From: JBFISM01 sp041608535
GTDB lineage: Bacteria > Actinomycetota > Acidimicrobiia > Spongiisociales > UBA5794
Reading direction: 5' to 3'
Assembly (NCBI GenBank): GCA_041608535.1
Contig: JBFISM010000028.1
Span: 1-30,545, forward strand
Length of the DNA: 30,545 nucleotides
In this document: piece by piece, positions 22,803 to 30,539 of the stretch
How positions within the stretch are numbered: position 1 is the first letter of the stretch
How the letters are laid out: each line of letters opens with the position of its first letter
Made by a program: the position numbers and the translations under genes
Notes under the pieces: model-generated
The model's input: only the letters and a program-made list of their open reading frames with translations
Database searches by the model: none
Told to the model about the DNA's origin: nothing

Positions 22803-23557
22803 CCGACGAGCCCACCGATCTCCACGGCGAGCTCCGCGATGCGCCGGCACCGCTCTCCGTGCCGGAGCGGGTTCTGGCCATCGGCGCCCATCCCGATGAC
22901 ATCGAGTTCGGAGCCGGGGCCTCGATCGCCAAGTGGGCTGCGCAAGGCGCCGCCGTGACGATGTTGGTGGTCACCGACGGCTCGAAGGGGAGCTGGGATC
23001 CCGACATCGACCCAGCGGACCTGGCCCAGCGCCGCCGCGACGAACAGCTCGCCGCCGCCGCCACGCTGGGGGCCGAGTCCGTGCTGCAGTTGGACGAGGT
23101 GGACGGCGAGCTCGAGTACAGCCGGGCGCTGCGCATCGAGATGGCGCGCCACATCCGCACCCAGCGACCGGATGTCGTGCTCAGCCACGACCCGTGGCAG
23201 CGCTACCAGCTCCACCCGGATCACCGCGCCACCGGCTTTGCCGTCACCGACGGCGTCGTGTCGGCGCGAGACCATCTCTTCCATCCCGAACTCGGTTTGC
23301 CGGCTCACCGGCCCGCTGCACTGTTGCTGTGGTCTGCAGACGAACCGGATCACTACGAGCCCGTCACCGACTGGATCGACGTCAAGATCGCCGCCTTGTT
23401 GTGCCACACCTCGCAAGGAACGACGACCATGGGAGGTGCTGCAACGGGTGCCGCCGCACGGGATGCCTTCGCAGCTCGGATCCGGCAGCGGGCCACCGAC
23501 ACCGGCGCACGGGTTGGCGTGGAGATGGCGGAGGCCTTCAAACGGATCAGCCCGTAG
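22799..23557 (+). CDS. PIG-L/LmbE-family deacetylase
   Basis: This encodes 252 residues. The zinc motif Ala-His-Pro-Asp-Asp-Ile-Glu-Phe-Gly-Ala-Gly lies at about 33-43. A second His-Pro-Asp-His segment lies in the middle, followed by Arg-Ala-Thr-Gly. These enzymes remove acetyl groups from N-acetylglucosaminyl-type substrates or hydrolyse related amides. The sequence lacks the Mca-specific segments seen in the mca gene of this window, and it is not obviously MshB. The ATG overlaps the cofC stop by 4 nt, so the two are co-translated. The link with F420 biosynthesis is inferred from position only. The substrate is unknown. Confidence 0.88.
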   Translation: MTDEPTDLHGELRDAPAPLSVPERVLAIGAHPDDIEFGAGASIAKWAAQGAAVTMLVVTDGSKGSWDPDIDPADLAQRRRDEQLAAAATLGAESVLQLDEVDGELEYSRALRIEMARHIRTQRPDVVLSHDPWQRYQLHPDHRATGFAVTDGVVSARDHLFHPELGLPAHRPAALLLWSADEPDHYEPVTDWIDVKIAALLCHTSQGTTTMGGAATGAAARDAFAARIRQRATDTGARVGVEMAEAFKRISP

Positions 23558-23565
23558 CGGCCAAC

Positions 23566-23571
23566 TAACGT
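23566..23571 (+). promoter_or_regulatory. Leaderless -10 box (TAACGT) for the second SDR gene
   Basis: TAACGT ends 7 nt before the ATG at 23579 and argues against the GTG at 23570, which lies inside the box. It allows transcription independent of cofC. Confidence 0.55.
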
Positions 23572-23578
23572 GATCCCC

Positions 23579-24283
23579 ATGGATGCACAGGTGGCCGTGG
23601 TGACCGGCGGCACGGGCGAGCTCGGACGTGCTCTCGTGCCGATACTGGTCCGGCGCAACTTTCGCCTCGCCATCACCTATCTCGTCCCCGAGGAAGCCGA
23701 GATACTGGAGGATCTGGTCAACCTGGATGACGAGCAATGGTTGCTGCGCCGGGTCGACTGCACCGACCCCGAAGCCCTGCAGCGGTTCATGAAGCAGGTC
23801 GGAGAGACGTTTGGTGAGATCAACATCCTGTGCTCGCTGGTCGGAGGATGGGCCGGAGGTCGCGACGTTGCCGAGACGGACGACGTCCGCTTCGACAGGA
23901 TGATCGATCTCAACCTTCGCTCTGCCTTCTACACGATCCGAGCCGGTCTTCCCCACATGGCACGCGACTTCGGACGGATCATCACCGTCGGGAGTCGGGC
24001 GGCGTTCGACACCCCCACCGGGCAGTCGAGCTACAACGTCGCCAAGGCCGGCGTGGTCGCCCTGACCAAGTCCGTCGCCAACGAGCTCGCCGACACGAAG
24101 ATCACGGCCAACGCGATCCTCCCCTCCGTGATCGACACTGCGGCCACGAGACAGGCGCTGCCATACGCCGACTACGTCAACTGGCCAAAACCCGCAGAGA
24201 TCGCCTCGGTCATCGATTTTCTCGCCAGCCCCGGGTCGCAGGTGATCAATGGCGCCGCCATCCCCGTGTATGGTCCTACGTGA
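23579..24283 (+). CDS. Classical short-chain dehydrogenase/reductase
   Basis: This encodes 234 residues. The Thr-Gly-Gly-Thr-Gly-Glu-Leu-Gly nucleotide loop is at 9-16. Catalytic Ser139, Tyr152 and Lys156 (Tyr-Asn-Val-Ala-Lys) are intact. The usual Asn-Asn-Ala-Gly is replaced by Ser-Leu-Val-Gly-Gly (86-90), a variant seen in some SDRs. It should be a working NAD(P)H-dependent oxidoreductase, unlike the SDR at 6130. The ATG 23579 is favoured over GTG 23570 by the leaderless box. It sits 21 bp after the PIG-L gene, in the same direction. The substrate is unknown. Confidence 0.92.
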   Translation: MDAQVAVVTGGTGELGRALVPILVRRNFRLAITYLVPEEAEILEDLVNLDDEQWLLRRVDCTDPEALQRFMKQVGETFGEINILCSLVGGWAGGRDVAETDDVRFDRMIDLNLRSAFYTIRAGLPHMARDFGRIITVGSRAAFDTPTGQSSYNVAKAGVVALTKSVANELADTKITANAILPSVIDTAATRQALPYADYVNWPKPAEIASVIDFLASPGSQVINGAAIPVYGPT

Positions 24284-24365
24284 CGCCTGCGCCGTAGCCT
24301 GACGGCTGTTGCGCCGTGGTGGCCGACGGACCGCATAGGGATGGCCGCAAAGGGATGGTGGCATC
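24284..24365. other. Intergenic region with small hairpin before the Septum_form gene
   Basis: ACGGC/GCCGT arms near 24302-24317 form a 5-bp stem, a possible terminator for the SDR. An AAAGGGATGG purine tract precedes the downstream GTG by about 10 nt and may be its ribosome site. No clear -10 box was identified. Confidence 0.3.
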
Positions 24366-25247
24366 GTGCGTGAAGACGATCCTGCTGGCTTGAGCTCCGA
24401 AGAACTCATCCGTCGGGCGCGCGAGGGGCTACCCAAACACGACAGCTCGGAATCACCGTCGGCGCGGCTCACCCGGGAAGCCGCAGACAGGCTGGCAGAA
24501 GACACCGATTTCGACCGGCCTGCCGCTCCCCCGACTGACCGGCACGTCTCGGAGGAGACGGACGACGCGGGCCGCATCGCCGGATTCACCGTCGACGAAC
24601 TGCTCCGGCTCGCCGGCGATCGCCCCCAGCCCGATGCGGCGGAGCCCTCTCCTCGTCCCGACTCGATTTCCACGTCTGATCCCTCAGGGGAATCAGCCGA
24701 GGCTGACGACGACCGGAGTGGGCTGTTCGAACCGGAGAACGCCGACGACGACGTGCCACTCGGCGCTCCGGAGGGTGATCTGCAGGAAACGGGCCGCAAG
24801 CAGCGACCCTTGCTCATTCTGATCGCAGTCTTCCTGGTCTTCGTGGCTCTGGGCAACGTCTTCTTCGACGACACGGTGGCCACCGACGATCTCGAAGTCG
24901 GTGACTGCTTGCTGCAGCCGGACGACATCGAGTTCGCTTCCGTCACCAAGGTCGACTGCTCCGAGCCGCACGATCTCGAGATATTTGCGGCCATCACGGT
25001 CGGTGGTGTCGCCTACCCCGGCGACGAGCAGATTCTCGCCACTGCGCGGGATCGGTGCAGCCCTCTCTTCGAGGAGTATGTGAGAGCCCCCTTCACCGAC
25101 TCGCAGTGGGCTGTCCAGGTGTTTGCTCCCGGCCCCGATCTCTGGGATGACGGCAATCGTACGGTTCATTGCTCGCTGTTCCTGCCCGACGACACCGGTG
25201 ACGGACTCGTGCAAGTGACGGGATCAGCCCAGGGCAGCGCCCAGTAG
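24366..25247 (+). CDS. Septum_form-domain membrane protein
   Basis: This encodes 293 residues from a GTG. A long acidic cytoplasmic region (1-145) contains two similar short helices: Ser-Glu-Glu-Leu-Ile-Arg-Arg at about 11-17 and Val-Asp-Glu-Leu-Leu-Arg-Leu at about 76-82. One membrane helix (about 148-166) is followed by an extracytoplasmic domain (about 178-277). Its Gly-Asp-Cys, Val-Asp-Cys-Ser-Glu-Pro-His-Asp, Arg-Cys and Val-His-Cys pattern fits the Septum_form family, with four Cys likely in disulfides. Members occur in actinobacteria with a presumed septum or envelope role, but biochemistry is lacking. The ribosome site is mediocre. Confidence 0.82.
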   Translation: MREDDPAGLSSEELIRRAREGLPKHDSSESPSARLTREAADRLAEDTDFDRPAAPPTDRHVSEETDDAGRIAGFTVDELLRLAGDRPQPDAAEPSPRPDSISTSDPSGESAEADDDRSGLFEPENADDDVPLGAPEGDLQETGRKQRPLLILIAVFLVFVALGNVFFDDTVATDDLEVGDCLLQPDDIEFASVTKVDCSEPHDLEIFAAITVGGVAYPGDEQILATARDRCSPLFEEYVRAPFTDSQWAVQVFAPGPDLWDDGNRTVHCSLFLPDDTGDGLVQVTGSAQGSAQ

Positions 25248-25557
25248 AGCCCACGGAGCTACAACCGTCGACGCCTGCGGGGTGAAGTCGACCGGTGACG
25301 GCAAGACGGTAGTTGAAGAGGTCTAACGCCCCTTGCGCAACCCGCAGCAACCACACAGCATGGCAACGGACCGAGACGACGCGATTACTGCCCGGGAGGG
25401 GTGGTGAGTCCCGAGCCACGCCGAGTTTGCTCTGGGGAATTCTGAGGTAGTGGCGCGCTCAATGAAGCGCTCGATCGGAGAATCCTCGGTCGGCGAATCG
25501 GGACTGCGGAGGGGAGGGCCTCCGAGACTCACATCGTCGGACTGTTAGGGGGTTCCG
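25248..25557. other. Intergenic region before the SBP-SLH gene
   Basis: These 310 bp contain no convincing gene. A small minus-strand open frame (25323-25419 region) is not recognisable. CGGAGG (25507-25512) and CCTCCG (25519-25524) form a 6-bp hairpin with a 6-nt loop. AGGGGG (25547-25552) is a good ribosome site 5 nt before the ATG at 25558. No clear promoter was identified. Confidence 0.4.
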
Positions 25558-26763
25558 ATGTTCCATCGATTGATCGTTGCATTCGTTATCGCGACCGGGA
25601 TGGTTGCTCTTCCACCTGAGCCATCATCCGCCGTCACGGCGGAGTCGCAGGAGAACGCGCCAATCGCCGCGGCCGGAACCGGCGTCATGGAACACCTGGC
25701 GTTCCAGTTCGGGCCGGGCCGTCTCGATCGGAATGCGGCCTCGTGGAACGAGTACGTCGATTTCCGCAGGGCCGTCGCCCACGCCATTGATCGCGATGCG
25801 CTGGCAGCGGCCGCGGACGGCATTCCACTCGACTCGTATGTGTCCGTTTTCAGCCAAGCGTGGTCGACGGATGCATGGGCGCAGTACGACTACAACCCGG
25901 GGAAGGCAACGGCACTGCTCGATGGTCTCTGCGCCCAGCTCGCTCGTGACTGTGCGGCCAACCCACCGACTGTGGTGATGACCACCACCGACAACAATGC
26001 GACCCGCCTCGCTGCCTCGGCCATGATCGGCGACATGCTGGCCGCGGTCGGGATCAACTACGTCGAGGAGCACGAAGACCCGGCGGTGCTCTTCGGCCCG
26101 ACCCTCGACGAGGGAACGTTCGATACGAGCATCTGGGCCTGGGTCGGCACCCCGAGCATCGACGACCTGAAGGCCATCCACGATGTGTTCGATCCGGACA
26201 GCCCGCCACCCGCCGGCTTCAACTACTACCGCTGGGGTACCCCGGACTCGTCGGTTATCGACGCCGACACTGCTCGCTTCGCCGAGTTGGTCGACCTCAT
26301 GGAGGCAACCGCCGACGAAGCGGAGATCCTCGGGTACGTGAACGAGGCCGAGAACATCTTGGCGGATCATGTTGTGATCATCCCATTGTGGGAGAGATCA
26401 GACGGTGCACCCTTCAACGACGTCCCAGCCGATCATCTCTTTGTCGAGGACATCGAATGGCTGGCCGACGAGGGCATCACGAAGGGCTGTAACCCGCCCG
26501 ACAACACCGAGTTCTGCCCAGACGCCTACGTCACCCGGGGCCAAATGGCAGCCTTCCTCGTCCGCGCCCTCGGCTACGACGACGACGGCGGAGGCAACCT
26601 GTTCATCGATGACGACGGCCACGTCTTCGAGACGGACATCGACAAGCTCGGCACCGCTGGAGTCACCAAAGGGTGCAACCCGCCCGACAACACCAAGTTC
26701 TGCCCGAACGAGATCGTGACCAGGGCCCAGATGGCGGCGTTCCTCAGACGCGCCCTCGAGTGA
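25558..26763 (+). CDS. Chimeric secreted protein: C-terminal half of an SBP_bac_5 binding protein joined to SLH-like repeats
   Basis: This encodes 401 residues. A signal peptide (about 1-25) is followed after a short linker by sequence that matches only the second half of peptide/oligopeptide substrate-binding proteins (about 43-285). Recognisable segments are Tyr-Val-Asp-Phe-Arg-Arg-Ala-Val-Ala-His-Ala, Ile-His-Asp-Val-Phe-Asp-Pro, and Ile-Ile-Pro-Leu-Trp. The first lobe, about 250-300 residues, is absent. The C terminus (about 286-401) holds two SLH-like repeats with Cys pairs (Gly-Cys-Asn-Pro-Pro ... Phe-Cys-Pro ... Val-Thr-Arg-x-Gln-Met-Ala-Ala-Phe-Leu). A lone half domain should not bind peptides normally. 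The frame is intact and has a good ribosome site, so it may be expressed as a surface protein. No transporter genes are nearby. Confidence 0.8.
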   Translation: MFHRLIVAFVIATGMVALPPEPSSAVTAESQENAPIAAAGTGVMEHLAFQFGPGRLDRNAASWNEYVDFRRAVAHAIDRDALAAAADGIPLDSYVSVFSQAWSTDAWAQYDYNPGKATALLDGLCAQLARDCAANPPTVVMTTTDNNATRLAASAMIGDMLAAVGINYVEEHEDPAVLFGPTLDEGTFDTSIWAWVGTPSIDDLKAIHDVFDPDSPPPAGFNYYRWGTPDSSVIDADTARFAELVDLMEATADEAEILGYVNEAENILADHVVIIPLWERSDGAPFNDVPADHLFVEDIEWLADEGITKGCNPPDNTEFCPDAYVTRGQMAAFLVRALGYDDDGGGNLFIDDDGHVFETDIDKLGTAGVTKGCNPPDNTKFCPNEIVTRAQMAAFLRRALE

Positions 26764-26999
26764 CGGCAGCGTCGAACACCGCGTCCTCTTGTTGCGAGTC
26801 GAGCAGCTCGCATAGATGTCGTGGAGGCAGAACCATCCGTTCGCCCAGAACTCGACCTTCTCGAGGGAAGAGTGAGTCTTCGGTTGCCGAAACCTTTCTT
26901 GCGGAGTCGTCGTAGAGGTCTTGACGGCTGCGCCGGCGTCGGTGCTGGGGCGCTGATTGTGAAGCGGCCGTGTGCCCCCAGTCGCTGCCTGGAGTAGCG
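26744..26999 (-). other. Unassigned protein-like open frame overlapping the SBP-SLH gene end
   Basis: On the minus strand a frame ending in TGA at 26744-26746 stays open upstream to about 27000 with no ATG or GTG at a suitable place. It has protein-like composition, for example Leu-Tyr-Asp-Asp-Ser, then Leu-Pro-Pro-Arg-His-Leu-Cys-Glu-Leu-Leu-Asp and Ala-Val-Phe-Asp-Ala-Ala. It may be the C-terminal remnant of a lost gene. I do not recognise the family. Confidence 0.25.
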
Positions 27000-27009
27000 A
27001 CCTGAAAGG

Positions 27010-27593
27010 TCAGCGCCGGAGCCGGCGTATCAGGCGGGCAGAAGCAGCGACGGCGTAGTTCTGGTGCCGCTGTCCGCCTAAGGCCGATATGGGCGCCAGG
27101 ACGATGTGGCGGAGCCCGGCATCTGCGTACTCGCGGATCTGTCTCTCAACGTCACGTGGCGTTCCGTGTAGGTAGCACGACCGCACGATGTCGGCGCGGG
27201 TCGGCCGGATGGCTGCATCGAGCTGGCGGCGCTCGATGCGCTCGGGGAGCAGTTCCACGTACCCGCGGTACTGGGGCCCGAAGGGGTGCTCCAGCCCGAG
27301 ATCGTTCCACCACGCCCTGGGGTCTCGGCGAGCGCCCAATACCTGACCAGGGTGCTTCGGAGCAGCGCTTCGGCGGCGGCTGTCGTGGGTGCGACCACCA
27401 TCAGGGCACGAAGCGACGGCGTTATCGCTGAGGGGTCGCGGCCGACGTCGGTGGCGGCGACGACGACGGTTCTCCACGCAGCCTCGTAGTCGGACGGACT
27501 ACCGAGCGGTGGGACCGTGGGGATCCAAGCAATGAGCCGCAACTCCGCAACCCGATAGTTCGCCGGGACGAGGAGACCAACACCGATCGGCAT
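27010..27593 (-). pseudogene. Truncated, frameshifted LLM (F420-type) flavin oxidoreductase
   Basis: Two overlapping minus-strand frames together resemble the last ~190 residues of LLM-class oxidoreductases. The first frame (from about 27560) gives Ile-Pro-Thr-Val-Pro-Pro, Val-Gly-Arg-Asp-Pro-Ser-Ala-Ile-Thr-Pro and Tyr-Trp-Ala-Leu. The second (to the stop at 27010) gives Trp-Trp-Asn-Asp-Leu-Gly-Leu-Glu-His-Pro-Phe-Gly-Pro, Leu-Pro-Glu-Arg and Gly-Thr-Pro-Arg-Asp-Val-Glu-Arg-Gln. The switch occurs near 27315-27330 in a run of C and G. The N-terminal half of the enzyme is missing. A GGGAG before the ATG at 27593 may be chance. The family uses F420 or flavin, consistent with cofC in the window. 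Confidence 0.72.
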
Positions 27594-27855
27594 GGGGAAC
27601 TCCCACTCGCTGTGTCATCTCGGCGCTATGAGGGCCGATCCCACCTGCCTAGTGCCGAATGACCAGACAGCGGGTCCACCGGCAGGCTTCGCATCCGGGT
27701 CGTCTCCGTCATGAGGTGACGACACGTGTGTCGACGCAAAGTACAGCGTCCAGACGGAGCGCCCCAGACGAGCAGCGTCATCGATGCCAAGCCGGCGGCG
27801 AGCTTCGACCCGAAACGCTGAGGCGCCGACCTCGCTCACCTGGAGGGATGGGCGT
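27594..27855. other. Intergenic region between the LLM pseudogene and the multicopper oxidase
   Basis: These 262 bp include a minus-strand open frame of 74 codons (27615-27839) with no recognisable family or ribosome site. It is likely eroded sequence. No strong terminator for the oxidase gene was seen. Confidence 0.3.
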
Positions 27856-29997
27856 CTAGCTCGAGTCGCACACCGCGCCCTCCCAGTCGTTGAGGGTCGG
27901 GTGCCCGATGCTGGTGACGCAGAACGTCACCGATGGCTTCTTTGCCGTGCCGTTGGTCTCGATCAACGTGGTGCCCGTGGCATCGGTCAGGGGACCAGAG
28001 ACGCCGGCTTCGTTGAAGGTGCCGGTGAAGTCGCCGGTCACGGTGGCGCCCGCCACGGGTCCGCCCAGGTCATCGACCACCACGACCGTCGCCTGGCCTC
28101 GCTTGAGCCCCTTCGCGGCGCCCACCGTGATCACCGTGACAGAGCCGACCGTGACCGAGGTGGGCCCGGTGTCGGCCAGCGTGGCCGCCGAGGCCGTGTT
28201 GGACCAGGCCGAGGTGCCGCCGGTGTTCTCCGCGTTCACCCGATACCAATACGTGGTCTCCGGGCTCAGTCCGGTGTCCGCATAGCTGGTGACATCGGCT
28301 GCGACGGACGCAAGATCAATGAAGACGGCGCCGTCCAGGGAACGCTCGATGTTGAAGGTCGTCTCGTCATTCGAATTGTCCGTCCACGTCAGATCGATGG
28401 CTGAGCTGGACACCGCAGTTGCGCTGAGTGCGCTGGGAGCTGCGGGCGGGTCTGCCGGTGCGAGCGAGTAGTAGGCGCTGTAACCCTGTCCGGCGGGGAA
28501 GCTTGGCGGTGGCTCGCCACCGACGACGTCCATCCACGTCATGGCGCCCTCGTCCTCGTGGGTGAGGATGTGGCAGTGCATGATCGTGCGTCCCTGGTAC
28601 GCGACGGCGGCGGTCATGTCGAAGCGCACGTTGCAGTTGCCGGCCATCGTGTCGTAGTACTCGCCTTCCTCGAAGTCGCCGCCGCAGCCGGCCTGGGCCT
28701 GGAAGTGATAGACGTGCAGGTGGAAGGGATGGTTGACGGCGCCCTTGATCGACCAGTCCTGCACCGCGTCGGCGTTGAGCCTGAACGTGGGGGTGTCCAC
28801 ATCGAACTTGGTGCCGTTGACGGTCCGCGCTCCCATGCTGATCTTCTCGGTGTTGACACCGGTTTCGCCGCGCAGGTCTCGCAGGTACGCCGGCCTGGCA
28901 GCCGACCACATCGAGACGCCGTCTGCCGCATACGGGTGGGCACCCGGGTTGTCTGGTGACTCACCCACCACGACGCTGGCCACCGTCGTGTTACCGACGG
29001 CGATCGTCGAGTTGGCGCTGCACCGCACCGCCAGGTCTGCGCGCGAAGCGCCCGTCATGTTGATCGTGCGGGTGGGCAGATCCTTCGGAGCGCTGGTGCG
29101 CCACACGCCGTCACGCGCCAGCAGCATCGTCTCGCAGTTCGGTCCGACGATGACGTCCTTCGCCCTGGCATCACTGTCGGCGAGGAGCACTCTCCAGTGC
29201 TGCCACGTGTTCGGCGGCATCGTCAGCCTGCCGTTGACCGTCCCGTTCACGGTCCATCCCGCAGGCAACGTGCCCGACACCAGCGAGTCGCCACCGGTCC
29301 CGGCGGCGTTGGTGTCCAGGTAGCCGATCAGGATGTGACGCTCCTCCATAGCCGCTACGTTGGCGGGAATCTGGTCTCCGCTGTCATCGATCATGATGAA
29401 GCCGAAACCGCCGGTGGACACCTGGAGGAAGGTCGAGCCGTGGTGATGGGCGTGGTACCAGTAGGTGCCGCCCATGTGGTCTGTGGGGATGTCGTAGACG
29501 TAGTCACCGCCGAAGCCCCCCTCGAACATGCGAGTCACGTCGTCGCCGGGAGATTCACCGGAGATGTGCAGCCCGTGCGTGTGCACGTTGGTGATGTTCG
29601 GATCCTTGAAGTCGTTGTGGGCCGGGCTCGGCGCCTCGTATGGCAGCAGGTTGCGGAAACGCAGCACGTACTTGTTGCCCGGCACCATGTTGAGGGTGGG
29701 GCCCGGGATGGAGTAGCAGCCACTTTCCTGGCGGTACGCCCTGGTGGTCAGGGTTTCCCCGTTGATGGTGAACGTCGCTTCGCCGTATTCGAGCACGCCG
29801 ACGTAATGGTCACCCGCGTCCGTCCAGACGAATGGCGCCGGGTCGAGAATCTCGTCCGTCGGGTCACACGTCTGGGCGTGCGCGGGAGCCGTGGTCGGCA
29901 GCGGCACGAGGGCCAAGCCGATGGTCGTCGCCACGAGCAGCAGTACGAGGATATGGCGCGGTCTTGCGACGATAGGGGATGTAGAGGGACCAAACAT
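27856..29997 (-). CDS. Secreted multicopper oxidase with FN3 and Ig-like C-terminal domains
   Basis: This encodes 713 residues. A signal peptide (about 1-41, ending Ala-His-Ala) precedes cupredoxin domains with all four copper motifs. These are His-Thr-His-Gly (139-142), Trp-Tyr-His-Ala-His (180-184), His-Pro-Phe-His-Leu-His (423-428), and His-Cys-His-Ile-Leu-Thr-His (474-480) with axial Met486. The sites predict a functional type 1 copper and trinuclear cluster that couples substrate oxidation to reduction of oxygen to water. A fibronectin type III domain (about 518-608) and an Ig-like/carboxypeptidase-regulatory-type domain (about 614-713) with two late Cys follow. They probably aid surface or polymer attachment. 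GGGAG lies 6 nt before the ATG. The substrate (metal ion or phenolic) cannot be told. Confidence 0.92.
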   Translation of the reverse strand: MFGPSTSPIVARPRHILVLLLVATTIGLALVPLPTTAPAHAQTCDPTDEILDPAPFVWTDAGDHYVGVLEYGEATFTINGETLTTRAYRQESGCYSIPGPTLNMVPGNKYVLRFRNLLPYEAPSPAHNDFKDPNITNVHTHGLHISGESPGDDVTRMFEGGFGGDYVYDIPTDHMGGTYWYHAHHHGSTFLQVSTGGFGFIMIDDSGDQIPANVAAMEERHILIGYLDTNAAGTGGDSLVSGTLPAGWTVNGTVNGRLTMPPNTWQHWRVLLADSDARAKDVIVGPNCETMLLARDGVWRTSAPKDLPTRTINMTGASRADLAVRCSANSTIAVGNTTVASVVVGESPDNPGAHPYAADGVSMWSAARPAYLRDLRGETGVNTEKISMGARTVNGTKFDVDTPTFRLNADAVQDWSIKGAVNHPFHLHVYHFQAQAGCGGDFEEGEYYDTMAGNCNVRFDMTAAVAYQGRTIMHCHILTHEDEGAMTWMDVVGGEPPPSFPAGQGYSAYYSLAPADPPAAPSALSATAVSSSAIDLTWTDNSNDETTFNIERSLDGAVFIDLASVAADVTSYADTGLSPETTYWYRVNAENTGGTSAWSNTASAATLADTGPTSVTVGSVTVITVGAAKGLKRGQATVVVVDDLGGPVAGATVTGDFTGTFNEAGVSGPLTDATGTTLIETNGTAKKPSVTFCVTSIGHPTLNDWEGAVCDSS

Positions 29998-30317
29998 CTG
30001 AAGCTCCCGTGGCTCACTCCGGGCCAGTGAGACCGAATCCGCACGATTTGCAGAGACCCGTGCGCAATCCGCCCCCCACCGCCCGTTCTCAACTCCTCCC
30101 CATGGCCTACCTGAGGCGGTCGCCGAGCGGTAGAGGCCAAAGCCTCACTGATGTCAGCTATCCGACGGCGGCCTCGTATCGACCGCACATGACCGATGAT
30201 GCGTGCGGGTCGGACCGGATCGAATCTGCCTTCCCACGAGATGTCACCGGCTCGTGCCGAATGCACCTCGAGACCCGCCAGCCCCAGGCCGCTTAGCTGC
30301 CAGCAGAGTTGCGGCGC
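29998..30317. other. Upstream region of the multicopper oxidase gene
   Basis: About 320 bp with no supported gene. The minus-strand 5' leader has a 5-bp hairpin (AGTGA/TCACT arms near 30011-30030) just ahead of the ribosome site. A second hairpin GAGGC-CAAA-GCCTC lies near 30133-30146. TAGCTG-like and CTCTACC-like sequences could be promoter parts but none is convincing. Confidence 0.35.
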
Positions 30318-30355
30318 GTGGGTAGCCCCGACCGGATTCGAACCCTCGCCGAGCA
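30318..30355. repeat. 38-bp perfect direct repeat, copy 1 (tRNA T-arm-like)
   Basis: A 38-bp sequence beginning GTGGGTAGCCCCGACC is repeated perfectly at 30502-30539, with a 184-bp period. On the minus strand it contains GGGTTCGAATCC, the conserved T-loop pattern of a tRNA. The flanking T-stem bases do not pair well and there is no full cloverleaf, so it is not an intact tRNA. Confidence 0.8.
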
Positions 30356-30408
30356 CAGCAACCCCCATCGCACACCCCGAAACCACTGCGATGAGAAGGT
30401 GCCCTGGT

Positions 30409-30459
30409 CAAAAGCACACCAGAGCCGGTGGGCCCAAAAGCACAACAGAGCCGGTGGGC
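30409..30459. repeat. Two 25-bp direct repeats, one mismatch, 26-bp period
   Basis: CAAAAGCACACCAGAGCC (start of copy 1, 30409-30433) recurs at 30435-30459 with one changed base. The pair lies between the two 38-bp repeats, pointing to local duplication in this segment. Confidence 0.8.
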
Positions 30460-30501
30460 GAAGCTCGATACTGAACAAGAATCGAGCGAGAGATGCGGAG
30501 A

Positions 30502-30539
30502 GTGGGTAGCCCCGACCGGATTCGAACCCTCGCCGAGCA
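30502..30539. repeat. 38-bp perfect direct repeat, copy 2 (tRNA T-arm-like)
   Basis: Identical to 30318-30355 over all 38 bases. It runs nearly to the window edge, so further copies outside the window are possible. It could be an attachment-site-like or dispersed repeat. Confidence 0.8.

Noticed and set aside
22619..24997. Very long minus-strand frame opposite cofC, PIG-L, SDR and Septum_form genes
   Set aside because: It spans four well-supported plus-strand genes and has low-complexity, family-free sequence. It is an antisense artefact of codon bias.
30318..30355. tRNA gene on the minus strand
   Set aside because: The T-loop pattern is present, but the T-stem does not pair and no anticodon or D arm or acceptor partner was found.
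29748..30386. Minus-strand frame overlapping the oxidase start and upstream region
   Set aside because: It reads through the oxidase signal region in another frame and ends in repeat-derived sequence. No ribosome site or family pattern.
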